Positions 1 to 9,115 of a stretch of 64,000 nt of DNA are shown piece after piece. The notes beneath the pieces were generated by a model that did no database searches, was not told where the DNA came from, and saw only the letters and a list, made by a program, of their open reading frames with translations. Numbering within the stretch: the first letter of the stretch is position 1; every line of letters begins with the position of its first letter. A program made the translations under genes and the position numbers. This DNA is from Sva-07 sp963716095 (lineage in GTDB: Bacteria > Actinomycetota > Acidimicrobiia > Acidimicrobiales > Ilumatobacteraceae): the NCBI GenBank assembly GCA_963716095.1, contig CAVQSV010000018.1:594254-658253 (forward strand), written 5' to 3'.

Positions 1-165
1 GGACTCGTGCGCCGCGACCGCCGCGAACTCCACGACCTGATCGCCGGCACCAGCGTCATCTACCAGTGGGACGCCGACACGGCCCAACTCCGCGCCGGCG
101 AGGAACACGCGAACGGGACGGCACACGTCGCCACCGAAACGGCGCCAACCCCGTCGACGGCCTGA
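1..165 (+). CDS. RDD family membrane protein, C-terminal end (5' truncated)
   Basis: The window opens inside an open frame that ends in TGA at 163-165, giving the last 54 residues. The segment LVRRDRRELHDLIAGTSVIY resembles the end of the RDD domain, where an Arg/Asp-rich stretch is followed by a 'lHDliAGT' type motif. RDD proteins are small integral membrane proteins of mostly unknown function, some linked to ion exchange. After the domain there is a low-complexity Ala/Thr/Pro tail. The membrane helices lie upstream of the window. The assignment rests on one short motif. Confidence 0.6.
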   Translation, partial: GLVRRDRRELHDLIAGTSVIYQWDADTAQLRAGEEHANGTAHVATETAPTPSTA

Positions 166-183
166 CGGCCGCGTGCAGGCGGC

Positions 184-1173
184 TCAGAGCCGGACCATCA
201 CCTTGCCCTGGTTGGCCCCGGTGAACAGCCGATCGAGCGCGCCCGGCGCGTTCTCCAGACCGTCGACCACGTCGACCGCGAACTTCACGTCACCGCCCAT
301 CACCCAGCCGGCCAGTTCGCCGATCGCTTCGTTCGCACGGCTCATGTAGTCGAGGATGATGAACCCTTCCATCCGGCCGCGCTGCGAGATCAGGAGCGAC
401 AGGTTGTTCGGACCGGGCCGAGGTGCGGTGTCGTTGTAGGTGGCGATCGCCCCGCACAGCACCACCCGTCCGCGCAACGCAAGGTTGCCGAGCGCCGCTT
501 CGAGGATGTCGCCGCCGACGTTGTCGAAGAAGACGTCGACGCCGTTCGGGCAGGCGGTGCGGATCGCCGACCTCACATCGTCGGTGCGGTAGTTGATCGC
601 GGCGTCGAAGCCGAGTTCGTCGGTCAGCCATGCGCACTTCTCCGCCGAGCCGGCGATCCCGACGACCCGACACCCCTTGATCTTGGCGATCTGGCCGACG
701 ACCGATCCGGTGGCGCCGGCGGCACCCGAGACGAGGACGGTCTCGCCGGCGACCGGGCGTCCGACGTCGAGCAGTCCGAAGTAGGCGGTCAGGCCGGTGA
801 TGCCGAACACGCTCAGTGCAGCGGTCGGGTCGATCCCGTCCGGGATCGGGTTGCTGCCGGGGCCGAGAACGGCGTACTCCTGCCAGCCGGTCATCCCGAA
901 CAGGGTCGACCCGACGGGATAGTCGTCGTTGTTCGACGCGACCACCTCACCCAGGCCGCCGCTGCGAATCGGGGCGCCGACCTCGATCGCCGGGAGGTAG
1001 GTGTCCATCGCCATCCAGCCCCGGATCGTCGGGTCGATCGACAACCAGCCCACCTTGACCAGCGCCTCGCCGGGGCCGGGTTCGGGCACGTCGACCTCGT
1101 CGCTGGCGAAGCAGTCGGCCGTCACCTCCCCGGCGGGGCGGTGGGCGAGCGTGATGCGGCGGTTTCCGGTCAT
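184..1173 (-). CDS. NADP-dependent MDR-family oxidoreductase (CurA/prostaglandin-reductase type)
   Basis: A 329-residue zinc-free medium-chain dehydrogenase/reductase that would reduce the double bond of alpha,beta-unsaturated ketones with NADPH. The N-terminal GroES-like half carries the family signature VGWLSIDPTIRGWM (about residues 41-54). The Rossmann half contains VLVSGAAGATGSVVGQIAKI (about 145-165), the glycine-rich cofactor loop. No zinc-binding cysteine/histidine set is seen. The length matches YncB/CurA relatives. The start is the first ATG. The gene is divergent from the SulP gene with a gap of only 28 bp, so the two promoters must overlap. Substrate unknown. Confidence 0.88.
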   Translation of the reverse strand: MTGNRRITLAHRPAGEVTADCFASDEVDVPEPGPGEALVKVGWLSIDPTIRGWMAMDTYLPAIEVGAPIRSGGLGEVVASNNDDYPVGSTLFGMTGWQEYAVLGPGSNPIPDGIDPTAALSVFGITGLTAYFGLLDVGRPVAGETVLVSGAAGATGSVVGQIAKIKGCRVVGIAGSAEKCAWLTDELGFDAAINYRTDDVRSAIRTACPNGVDVFFDNVGGDILEAALGNLALRGRVVLCGAIATYNDTAPRPGPNNLSLLISQRGRMEGFIILDYMSRANEAIGELAGWVMGGDVKFAVDVVDGLENAPGALDRLFTGANQGKVMVRL

Positions 1174-1201
1174 GGCCGCACCTTAGAGATCGGACGCGCC
1201 G

Positions 1202-2929
1202 ATGGGGTACAAGTGCTCCATGGCAACATCGTCGGCTTCCGGCCGGTCAGCGCTGATCGAGCGTCATGCCCCCGGGCTCGACCGCCTGCTCCACTACGAG
1301 CGCGGTTGGCTGCGCGTCGACGTCCTGGCGGGCCTCACCGTCGGCGCCATGCTCGTCCCCCAGGGGATGGCCTACGCGGAACTCGCCGACATGCCCCCGG
1401 TCACCGGCTTCTACGCGGCGCTGCTCGCACTGATCGCCTACGCCGTCGTCGGCTCGTCGCGCCACCTCGGCGTCGGCCCGGAGCCGGGCACCGCAATCCT
1501 CGCGGCCACCGGCGTCGGCGCGATCGCTGCGGGCGACCCCGCCCGCTACTTGGCACTGATGGCCGCACTCGCGCTGACGGTCGGCGTGATCTGCATCCTG
1601 GCGGCGGTCGCCCGACTCGGCTTCATCGCCAGCGTGCTGTCGAAGCCGGTGCTCGTCGGCTACATCACCGGGGTCGGCCTGACGTTGCTGTCGAGCCAGT
1701 ACGCCAAGTTCACCGGGATCCCGATCGACGCCGACGGATTCTTCGGTCGGACGGCTGATCTCGTCACCGGGCTCGGCGACATCGACGGGCTGACGCTCAC
1801 GGTGGGCGCCGCAACGCTGGCGCTGATCCTGGGGTTGCGGTGGAAGCTGCCGGCGGTGCCCGGCGCCCTGCTCGGCGTGGTGTTGGCAACCGCCACCGCC
1901 GTGGTGCTCGGACTGGAGGCGGACGGCCTGGCGCTCGTCGGCGACGTCCCGCAGGGTTTGCCGTCGTTCGGGCTGCCCGATGTCGGCCTCGGCGACGTGG
2001 TCGAGCTCCTGCCGATCGCCGCCGGGATCGCGCTCGTCGGCTACAGCGACAACGTGCTGACCGGCCGGGCGATCGGCACCCGGAAGGGGTACCGCATCGA
2101 CCCGAACCAGGAGTTGGCTGCACTCGGCGTCACCAACCTGTGCGCCGGGTTCTCACAGGGGTTTCCGATCTCGTCGAGTGCCAGCCGCACGGCGGTGCCG
2201 GCGTCGCTCGGCTCGAAGTCGCAGCTGGTCGGCATCGTCGCCGCGGCGATCGTGGTGGCTGCGTTGCTGTTCCTGTCACCGGTGCTCGCCGAGATCCCGC
2301 AGGCGGCGCTGGCAGCGGTGATCATCGCCGCCGCCATCGCGATCATCGACGTGGCCGGGTTCCGCGAGCTGTGGTCGGTGAGCCGAGCCGAGTTCGTGTT
2401 GGCGGCGACGTCGGCGTTGGCGGTGATGGTGTTCGACGTGCTGTACGGGGTGCTCATCGCCGTCGGGCTGTCGCTGCTGGTGGCGCTCGGGCGGATCGCC
2501 CGCCCGCACGACTCGATCCTCGGCGACGGCCAGGACCTCGACGGTTGGGTCGATGCCGAGCTCCATCCAGGCGCTCGAACGCTCCCGGGGCTGCTCGTGT
2601 ACCGATTCGACGCGCCGCTGTTCTTCGCGAACGCCGACCGGTACCGCGAACGGCTCGAGCAGCTCGTCGAGGAGAACCCCGGTGAGGAGGAGTGGCTGGT
2701 GCTCGACTTCGAAGGCGTCGGCGAGGCCGACACCACCGCGGTCGACATGCTGGTCGAGCTCGTCGCCGAGCAGTATGGGGCCGGACGCGTGGTCGCTCTC
2801 GCCCGCGCCAACGAACGGGTGCTCCAACGTCTGGAACGTGCCGACCTGCTGCAGCCGGCCGGGAAGGTCGTCGTCTACCCGACGATCAACGCGGCGGTTC
2901 GAGCGTTCCGGAGCCGGCTCGCCAGGTGA
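1202..2929 (+). CDS. SulP-family inorganic anion transporter with C-terminal STAS domain
   Basis: A 575-residue membrane transporter. The Sulfate_transp domain begins with LRVDVLAGLTVGAMLVPQGM (about residues 38-57), the SulP signature, and has roughly 10-12 hydrophobic helices to about residue 430. A STAS domain fills about 455-565, with LVLDFEGVGEADTTAVDMLV matching the anti-sigma-antagonist fold. SulP proteins move sulfate, bicarbonate or other anions. A second in-frame ATG at 1220 is an alternative start that removes six residues. Substrate cannot be read from sequence, and no carbonic anhydrase or sulfate-assimilation gene is adjacent. Confidence 0.92.
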   Translation: MGYKCSMATSSASGRSALIERHAPGLDRLLHYERGWLRVDVLAGLTVGAMLVPQGMAYAELADMPPVTGFYAALLALIAYAVVGSSRHLGVGPEPGTAILAATGVGAIAAGDPARYLALMAALALTVGVICILAAVARLGFIASVLSKPVLVGYITGVGLTLLSSQYAKFTGIPIDADGFFGRTADLVTGLGDIDGLTLTVGAATLALILGLRWKLPAVPGALLGVVLATATAVVLGLEADGLALVGDVPQGLPSFGLPDVGLGDVVELLPIAAGIALVGYSDNVLTGRAIGTRKGYRIDPNQELAALGVTNLCAGFSQGFPISSSASRTAVPASLGSKSQLVGIVAAAIVVAALLFLSPVLAEIPQAALAAVIIAAAIAIIDVAGFRELWSVSRAEFVLAATSALAVMVFDVLYGVLIAVGLSLLVALGRIARPHDSILGDGQDLDGWVDAELHPGARTLPGLLVYRFDAPLFFANADRYRERLEQLVEENPGEEEWLVLDFEGVGEADTTAVDMLVELVAEQYGAGRVVALARANERVLQRLERADLLQPAGKVVVYPTINAAVRAFRSRLAR

Positions 2930-2930
2930 C

Positions 2931-3815
2931 TCAGCGCAGCGGGGCGATGACCTGCTCGGCGAAGCGGACGATCGGTTCGGTCGAGGCCGGGTTGCCGAAG
3001 TCCATCACGAAGTGGTCGACGCCGATCTCGTACCAGCCGGCGATCACGTCGAGCAGCTCGGCCGACTCGGCGTCGGTTTCGGGCAGCGCACGTTCGATCG
3101 TGATGCCGGTCTCGATCACCGCGGGGTCACGTCCGGCATCGGTGGCGGCCTGCTGCACGATCTCGTACTTGCGCAACCAGGCGTCCTGCTTGCGCGACAT
3201 GTTGTGCCACATGTCGGCGATCCGCCCGGCCAGGGGCAGGCCGACTTGTTCGCCGTTGGCGCCGATGCACACCGGCGGCACCACCTCGGGCAGCGGTGGT
3301 GCCGCGGCGCCGTCGATCGAGAAGTACTCGCCGGCGAAGCTCGGGTCGTCCTCGGTCCACATCAGCCGGCAGATCGTCACGACCTCCTCGAGCTGGGCGT
3401 AGCGCACCGACGGCTTCGGGAAGTCGTAGCCGTAGGCGGTGTACTCGTCGCCGCGCCAACCGGCCCCGATGCCGAGCATGAAGCGGTTCTCGGAGAACAC
3501 CTGGAGGGTGGCGGCCATCTTGGCGGTGAGCGCCGGGGGACGGTAGCCGTGGCCGAGCACGTGGTGGCACAGCTGCACGTCCGGGAACTTGGCGGCCAGC
3601 CAGGTCAGCGACGTCCACGCCTCGACGAACGGGTCGGTCTTGGCGTCGAAGCCCCAGAAGTGATCGGCAACCCACATCGAGTCGAAGTGGTCGTTGACCG
3701 TCGGCAGGATGTGCTTGGCCTGCTCGACGACGATCGGCTTGTGATCGCTCCACTGATTGCCGATGCACGGCGAGAGCCAACCGAATCGGACCGGGCGTCG
3801 TTCACTGAGGGCCAT
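2931..3815 (-). CDS. LLM-class (luciferase-like) F420/FMN-dependent oxidoreductase
   Basis: A 294-residue TIM-barrel oxidoreductase of the bacterial luciferase superfamily. The N-terminal segment FDSMWVADHFWGFDAKTDPF and the later ENRFMLGIGAGWRGDEYTAY are typical of actinobacterial flavin/F420-dependent members. The cofactor is inferred as F420 because this subfamily is common in actinobacteria that make it, and this is not shown by the sequence. It converges on the SulP gene with a one-base gap. Substrate unknown. Confidence 0.85.
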   Translation of the reverse strand: MALSERRPVRFGWLSPCIGNQWSDHKPIVVEQAKHILPTVNDHFDSMWVADHFWGFDAKTDPFVEAWTSLTWLAAKFPDVQLCHHVLGHGYRPPALTAKMAATLQVFSENRFMLGIGAGWRGDEYTAYGYDFPKPSVRYAQLEEVVTICRLMWTEDDPSFAGEYFSIDGAAAPPLPEVVPPVCIGANGEQVGLPLAGRIADMWHNMSRKQDAWLRKYEIVQQAATDAGRDPAVIETGITIERALPETDAESAELLDVIAGWYEIGVDHFVMDFGNPASTEPIVRFAEQVIAPLR

Positions 3816-3980
3816 GGCCCGAACCTACCGATCCGGGCCCGGGACCCGGGCGACCGGTGAACGAGATCGCATCGATCGTGCCGTACCACCACATCGCCGG
3901 CCGTCGGCTCCACGCGCCGCGGCGGTCCGTGGCAGTCTGACGACGACTGTCCATGTCGCCCGCTGCCCGAGGAGGCACCC

Positions 3981-4775
3981 ATGTCGCCCGAACCGCTGAT
4001 CGTCACCAAGCGCGACGACGGTGTCGCCGTCATCTCGACCAACGACGATCCACTCAACCGGATGTCGGTCGCCTACATCGACCTGCTCGAACAGGTCGTC
4101 GACGACATCGCCCGCGACGACTCGGTGCGAGCGTTCGTGATCACCGCCGAGGGCACCAGCAACTTCTCGGTGGGCATGAACCTCAAGGAGCTCGGCGGTG
4201 CGATGGGCGAGCGAGGCGTCGACGCGTTCTTCGATCAGCGCGTCGATCTGATCACCCGCATCGAGACGATGGGGAAGCCGTCGGTCGCCACGCTGTTCGG
4301 TCACTGCCTCGGTGGCGGACTGGAACTGCCGTTGGGCTGCACGTTTCGGCTGGCGGCCGACGAGGGGGCATCGATCGGGCTGCCCGAGATGGACCTCGGA
4401 AGCACTCCGGCCTGGGGCGGATCCGCCCGGCTCGCCAAGTGCGTCGGTCGCAACCACACGCTCGACATGATCCTTCGGGCGAAGAAGATCTCCGGGCCTC
4501 GAGCCCTGGAGATCGGTCTCGTCAACGAGGTGTGGCCCCTCGCCGAACTCAAGGATCGCGCGATCGAGTTGGCGGCGGAGTTGGCCGCCCAGCCGCGGCT
4601 CGCCGTCAAGGCCATGCTCGACGCGCTCCACGACAGTGAGGACAAGACCCTCGACGAGCTGCTCGCCGCCGAACGGGTGGGGGTCCACGCAACGATGGGC
4701 ACACCCGACGCCACCGAGGGGATCATGGCCTTCCTCGAGAAGCGACGCCCCGTGTTCAATCAGTCGCCGGAGTAG
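3981..4775 (+). CDS. enoyl-CoA hydratase/isomerase family protein
   Basis: A 264-residue crotonase-fold protein. The oxyanion-hole regions are visible as NFSVGMNLKELGG (about residues 54-66) and GHCLGGGLELPLGCTFRLAA (about 104-123), and GLPEMDLGSTPAWGGSARLA marks the usual substrate-site turn. The crotonase motif has LPEMDLG, but the second catalytic acid of true hydratases is not conserved in an obvious way. It may therefore act as an isomerase, hydrolase or decarboxylase. It stands alone and converges on the SOUL gene with a 4-bp gap. The start follows a GGAGG-like site (gaggaggcaccc). Confidence 0.85.
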   Translation: MSPEPLIVTKRDDGVAVISTNDDPLNRMSVAYIDLLEQVVDDIARDDSVRAFVITAEGTSNFSVGMNLKELGGAMGERGVDAFFDQRVDLITRIETMGKPSVATLFGHCLGGGLELPLGCTFRLAADEGASIGLPEMDLGSTPAWGGSARLAKCVGRNHTLDMILRAKKISGPRALEIGLVNEVWPLAELKDRAIELAAELAAQPRLAVKAMLDALHDSEDKTLDELLAAERVGVHATMGTPDATEGIMAFLEKRRPVFNQSPE

Positions 4776-4779
4776 CCGT

Positions 4780-5310
4780 TCACTCGGCGTCGTCGACGGC
4801 GACCAACACTTCGTTGCGGCGCCGGAACCACGGCGTCCAGGGCGGGTCGTAGCGGGCCCAGATCGGTTCGCCGACGGCGGTGCGCCCGGCGGATTCGAGC
4901 GCAGCGGTCAGCTTCGCCAGATGCTGCTCGTAGCCGTGACGGGTCCAGCGACCGCCGTAGCGGATCGCAGCGAGGAGCTGCGGCTCGACCTCGCTGATCG
5001 TCACCCGAGAGTCGTTCGGGGTCGGGAGCGACTCATCGGTGTAGCTGCTCGGCATCATGAAGCGCACCCGGTACTCCTCGCCGACACGATCCTGGATGAC
5101 CGGGCTGGTCATCGAGATCTTCGTGCTGTCACCACCGGCGGTCGTGTTGGCGCCGAAGATGTAGCCGGCCAGCAGGCGAAAGCCACGGTTGCCCGCCTGC
5201 TCCAACGACGCCGACACCAGCGTCTCGGCGACGACGTAGGGCTCGTACCGGCGAAGTTCGACGTCTCCGATCTGCTCCACGACTCGATAACTCGGGGTCT
5301 CGTAGGACAT
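4780..5310 (-). CDS. SOUL-family haem-binding protein
   Basis: A 176-residue protein starting MSYETPSYRVVEQIGDVELR. Downstream are YVVAETLVSASLEQAGNRGF, FRLLAGYIFGANTT and KISMTSPVIQ. The 'RxLagYIfG' and 'kIsMTsPV' blocks define the SOUL/HBP family, whose members bind haem or porphyrins. The open frame reaches further upstream to 5595, but that part is antisense to folB, so the ATG at 5308-5310 is chosen. An 8-bp-arm hairpin (5319-5335) lies just upstream. Function in bacteria is undefined. Confidence 0.85.
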   Translation of the reverse strand: MSYETPSYRVVEQIGDVELRRYEPYVVAETLVSASLEQAGNRGFRLLAGYIFGANTTAGGDSTKISMTSPVIQDRVGEEYRVRFMMPSSYTDESLPTPNDSRVTISEVEPQLLAAIRYGGRWTRHGYEQHLAKLTAALESAGRTAVGEPIWARYDPPWTPWFRRRNEVLVAVDDAE

Positions 5311-5449
5311 TCCGCCCAGTCTGGCGCCGCCAGACCCCGAGGCTGCAGCAGCGGGACGCCTGCACTCGCCCGGAGAAGATGGTGGTTCGTGCGGAATGCG
5401 CCATGATGTTGTCCGGTTGTTCCAGGCCCCGCTTATTCGAGGACCCCGC

Positions 5450-5863
5450 ATGCCCACCGACCCCCAACCCTCCGCGCTGGTCGCCGCGCCCGACCGCATC
5501 GTCGTCAACGGGCTCGTGGTCGACACGTTCATCGGCGTCCACGACTTCGAGCGAGACGCCCGCCAGCGCGTTCGCTTCGACGTCGAAGTCGACACCGTCG
5601 ACGGCTACGCCGACATCGTGCGCACCACCGGCAGCTACGTGTCGTACGCCGACATCGTCGAGTGCATCCAGGCTCGAGCCGCATCCGACGAGCACGTCAC
5701 CCTGGTCGAGACCTGGGCCGAGGACGTCGCCACGTTCGCGCTGACCAACGAACTCGCCGACGCAGTACGGGTCACCGTGCAGAAGATCGACATCTTCGAA
5801 GTCGCCGACGGCGTCGGCGTCTCGATCGAACGGCGCCGCAGCGCCACCACGGAGGCCCGATGA
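5450..5863 (+). CDS. folB: dihydroneopterin aldolase
   Basis: A 137-residue enzyme converting 7,8-dihydroneopterin to 6-hydroxymethyl-7,8-dihydropterin and glycolaldehyde in folate synthesis. The core IVVNGLVVDTFIGVHDFERD matches the family N-terminus ('l.g.iGvhd.Er'), and SYADIVECIQ and LVETWAEDVA match the substrate-binding helices, with the expected Tyr and Glu. The ATG at 5450 removes an upstream extension to 5396 that lacks similarity. The stop overlaps the folK start by 4 bp (ATGA). First gene of the folB-folK-folP-like operon. Confidence 0.92.
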   Translation: MPTDPQPSALVAAPDRIVVNGLVVDTFIGVHDFERDARQRVRFDVEVDTVDGYADIVRTTGSYVSYADIVECIQARAASDEHVTLVETWAEDVATFALTNELADAVRVTVQKIDIFEVADGVGVSIERRRSATTEAR

Positions 5864-6396
5864 CTGCATCACCCACGCGCTGTCTCATCGCACTCGGTTC
5901 GAACCTCGGTGACCGGCTCGAGAACCTGCTGGTCGGCATCGACGAATTGGCGGTCGCCGACGGCATCGAGATCGACACGCTGTCTCGGCTGTACGAGACC
6001 GCACCGGTCGGCGGACCCGATCGACAGGGCCCCTACCTCAACGCTGCACTCACCGCCACGACCACGCTCGGCGCCGCCGAACTGCTCGCGCTCCTCCACC
6101 AGATCGAGGCGAGCCGCGAACGCGAACGGACCGTTCACTGGGGCCCGCGCACGCTCGACCTCGACCTGCTGATCTACGGCGACCTCGTGTCCGACGTCCC
6201 GGCGCTGCAGGTCCCCCACCCGCGCCAGCACGAGCGGCGCTTCGTGCTCGTGCCGGTGTGCGACGTGGCTCCCGACCTCGTCCACCCGGTACTCGGTCGG
6301 ACGATGCGCGACCTGCTGGCCGACCTCCCCGTCGAGCCCGGCGACCTGACGGCGATCGACGACGACTGGCATCGCCCGGCAACGGTCTCGCCGTGA
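5860..6396 (+). CDS. folK: 2-amino-4-hydroxy-6-hydroxymethyldihydropteridine pyrophosphokinase
   Basis: A 178-residue enzyme that transfers pyrophosphate from ATP to hydroxymethyldihydropterin. CLIALGSNLGDR (about residues 8-19) and WGPRTLDLDLLIYGD (about 105-119) are the two diagnostic motifs, the latter with the metal-binding D-x-D pair. VPHPRQHERRFVLVP follows, as expected. The start ATG overlaps the folB stop, so the many upstream residues of the open frame are not used. It overlaps the next gene by GTGA. Confidence 0.95.
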   Translation: MTASPTRCLIALGSNLGDRLENLLVGIDELAVADGIEIDTLSRLYETAPVGGPDRQGPYLNAALTATTTLGAAELLALLHQIEASRERERTVHWGPRTLDLDLLIYGDLVSDVPALQVPHPRQHERRFVLVPVCDVAPDLVHPVLGRTMRDLLADLPVEPGDLTAIDDDWHRPATVSP

Positions 6397-7280
6397 TCAC
6401 GCCGGACGCACTCCTCCCGTTGTGGGAGGCCCACCGCGACGCGCTCGAGCATCCGGTTCGCACCATCGAGTTCCCGGCATACGGCCGGGTGTTCGACGAT
6501 CGCCCGTTCCAGCTCGGGGTGATCAACCTGTCGCGCGAGTCGTCGTATCGCGAGAGCATCGTGCACGACGTCGACGCGGCGTTGTACCGGGCCCGCCGGA
6601 TGACGATCGAAGGCGCAGCGATGGTCGACATCGGCGCCGAGTCGACCGGCACGAACGCGGAAGTCGTCGACATCGAACGACAGCTCGCGTCGCTGCTGCC
6701 CGTGCTGAAGGCGCTCGTCGACGAGCGCATCCTCACCTCGGTCGAGACGTACCACACCGATGTTGCGGTGCCGGCGCTCGAAGCCGGCGCCGGGGTGATC
6801 AACCTCACCGGGCGCGTCGACGATCCGGCGCTCTACGAGGCGATCGCCCGTCACGATGCCGGACTGATCCTCTGCTACACGCCCGGCAAGACCGCACGGT
6901 CCGACGACGCCGTGCCGTCGGCCGACGAGATGATCGACGCACAGATGACGTTCTTCCGTGAACGGCTCGAGATGATCACCGCGTGCGGAGTCGACAAGAT
7001 CTGGATCGACCCCGGGTTCGGATTCGCGCTGAGCCTGCCCGACGGGCCCGAGCGGATCCGGTACCAGACCGACAACCTGCTGCAGTCGTTCCGATTCCGC
7101 GAGCTCGGTTGGCCGGTGTGCGTCACGATGGCGTCGTCGGTGTACCTCTTCCACGACGAGGCCCGAGTCGCAGAGACCGGGATGGCCACGCTGGCGCTGT
7201 TGGCCAAGGCCAACCTCCTGCGCACCCACGAGGTCGCCCGCGTGCAACCGATGCTCGACCTGCTCGACTTCTTCGCCTGA
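6393..7280 (+). CDS. divergent dihydropteroate-synthase-like pterin-binding protein
   Basis: A 295-residue TIM-barrel protein starting at a GTG that overlaps the folK stop (GTGA). It aligns along its length with dihydropteroate synthase: QLGVINLSRESSY for the 'GilNvTPDSFsDGG' loop, MVDIGAESTGTNA for 'iDIGGESTRPGA', LTSVETYHTDVA for 'iSvDTyk..va', and IWIDPGFGFAL for 'iilDPGiGFgk'. However, the pABA/pyrophosphate loops are altered and the normally conserved S-x-R/K lysine motif is replaced by MASSVYLF. It sits third in a folate operon, so it either supplies an unusual synthase or is a non-catalytic relative. Sure of fold, unsure of activity. Confidence 0.7.
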   Translation: MITPDALLPLWEAHRDALEHPVRTIEFPAYGRVFDDRPFQLGVINLSRESSYRESIVHDVDAALYRARRMTIEGAAMVDIGAESTGTNAEVVDIERQLASLLPVLKALVDERILTSVETYHTDVAVPALEAGAGVINLTGRVDDPALYEAIARHDAGLILCYTPGKTARSDDAVPSADEMIDAQMTFFRERLEMITACGVDKIWIDPGFGFALSLPDGPERIRYQTDNLLQSFRFRELGWPVCVTMASSVYLFHDEARVAETGMATLALLAKANLLRTHEVARVQPMLDLLDFFA

Positions 7281-7310
7281 CCCCTCCCGCCGCCGCCGCC
7301 TGCCGGCCTG

Positions 7311-7365
7311 CACGATCAGTGCGCGACCTGTTCCGGTCTCCGGGACGGCTCGCGCACTGATCGTG
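7311..7365. repeat. spaced palindrome, intergenic family 1, copy 1
   Basis: The left arm cacgatcagtgcgcga and the right arm tcgcgcactgatcgtg are perfect 16-bp inverted repeats separated by a partly self-complementary centre. The right half (7340-7365) is identical over 26 bp to 10072-10097. It begins 31 bp after the folP-like stop and could also end that transcript. See also the 27353-27430 element. Confidence 0.75.
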
Positions 7366-7471
7366 TAGATGGCCGGGCGATCGTTCCGCCTTCGGCCGCT
7401 GACCACCCACTGTCACCCCGATGGGGAGCGTCGCGGAAACCGGCCGGAGCCAGAGGATCTACGATGCGGCA

Positions 7472-8117
7472 ATGCTCGGTCGAGCCGTCACCATCGCCGC
7501 TGCGTCGTGCCTGTTGCTCGCCGCGTGCGGCGATTCCGACTCCGACAGCGACGCCACGACCACCACCGCCGACCCATCGACGACGACGGCAGTGACGACG
7601 GCGACGACGACCGCTGCGCCGGTCGAGACCACCGAAGCACCCTCGACGACGGTCGACGACGAGGAGGCACTTGCCGCAGCAGAGCAGGCCTACCTCGACG
7701 CCTTCGACGCCTACATCGCCGCGGCCCGGGACCCCTCCAACCCCGACCTCCGCGCCGAGATCGAACGCCTCTACACCGGGCCCAACCTCGAGTTCACCAT
7801 CGACCAACTCGACGGCTTCGTCGCACAGAACTGGGTCGCCCGCCCAGGAGCAGAACCGTCGCGAACGATCATCCTGCTCCCACCGCAGTTTCTGCCCGAC
7901 CGGAGTGACTTCGTCGAACTGGTGGCGTGCGAGATCGACAGCGAAGTCTTCGTCGAACTCGGCGCGGCGCCCGGACGGATCCGACTCGCTTGTCACCGAC
8001 GAGGTGACTGTTCGCCGTCGTGGCTCATCGGCTCGCAGCTCGTCGACGGCCAGTGGAAGTCCGACAGCGGCGAGATCCTGGCCGAACTCGCATGCGCCAG
8101 ACGAATGCGTGCCATGA
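7472..8117 (+). CDS. secreted lipoprotein, Thr-rich linker (frameshifted)
   Basis: MLGRAVTIAAASCLLLAACG is a lipoprotein signal peptide with lipobox LLAAC. It is followed by an Asp/Ser run and a Thr-rich linker to about residue 60. The remainder has a helix-rich start ('AEQAYLDAFDAYIAAARDPS') and looks like a small cystatin/NTF2-sized domain of unknown function. Continuity needs frame changes near 7970, 8015 and 8095. Reading them through gives a stop at 8115-8117 that overlaps the next ATG. Uncorrected, the frame runs to 8188. The start is the ATG before the signal peptide, not the ATG at 7421. Confidence 0.6.
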
Positions 8118-9062
8118 GGTGGTTCGCAGTGCTGCTGGCCGTCGCGGCTGGCCTGCTCGACCATCGCTGCCACGCGAGCTGCTGCTAGCACCCGCCAGAA
8201 CCGCACCAGCTCCAGCGATCCCAAGGCGTCGAAGGACCGCAAGCCAACGACATCCGACCTGCCAGACACCACAACCGGCGATCGTTTTCGGGTCGAGGCG
8301 GGTGGCGACAGCATCGGGGCGACGGTGGGCAACACCGGCAGGCCGGGGCGTCAGGGCGTGATCGGTCCGGTGTCGACGTCCGCCAACGGCGCACCGCGCT
8401 GCACGCACAGCCCCGCCACGTACGGCGAGTACCCCAACGTCGTCGATGCGAACTCCGGCGAGATCCCCGACCCCGCCAGTCAGGTCAGCCGCGACAACAA
8501 CGGCCGAGCCGAAACGGGTTGGGTTCGCAGCTGCCCGAACGGCGGCGGCACCGATCCGTTCTACTGGGCACCGGCAGCCATCGACCCCGTCGACCTCGTC
8601 CCCGACGCGCTCGCCGACGCCCGTTCACGACTCCCCGCCCCCATCCCAGCCATCAATCCCGACGCGGCCGCCGGCGGCATCGTCAACCTCGGCATGTGGC
8701 TCGCTGTCGACGATCCCGGCATCACGACCGCCCGGGCGGCGCTGGCCGGAGTCTGGGCCGAAGTCACCGCCACCGCGACCGGCATCGTCATCGATTTCGG
8801 CAACGGTGACACGACCACCTGCGAAGGACTCGGCACACCCATCCCCGACAGCGCCCTCGACGACCTCGAACAGGGGCCCTGCGGCTACACCTACCGCCGG
8901 TCCTCCCCCGACGACGACCCCTACCGGCTCACGATCACCACCACCTACGCCATCAACTGGACCACCAGCGCCGGCTCGAACGGCACCCTCACCCCCATCG
9001 GCCGAAGCACCACGATCGGCTACGACGTCGACGAGATCCAGACCATCGGCATCTCCAACTGA
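8114..9062 (+). CDS. secreted protein of unknown function (frameshifted)
   Basis: A signal peptide MRWFAVLLAVAAG starts at 8114. The frame then shifts near 8150 into a long segment ending at 9062. The mature part has a Ser/Thr/Asp-rich stretch and then RCTHSPATYGEY and two cysteine-containing blocks, TTTCEGLGTPIPD and QGPCGYTYRRSS. The later residues TYAINWTTSAGSNG suggest a beta-sandwich. Secreted proteins of this layout follow lipoproteins in other actinobacteria, but I cannot name a family. The ATGA overlap with the preceding gene suggests co-translation. Confidence 0.5.
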
Positions 9063-9115
9063 GGCCACCCACACGAGGCACGACCATCCGACCGCGGCCA
9101 TGCGAGACTCGGGGG

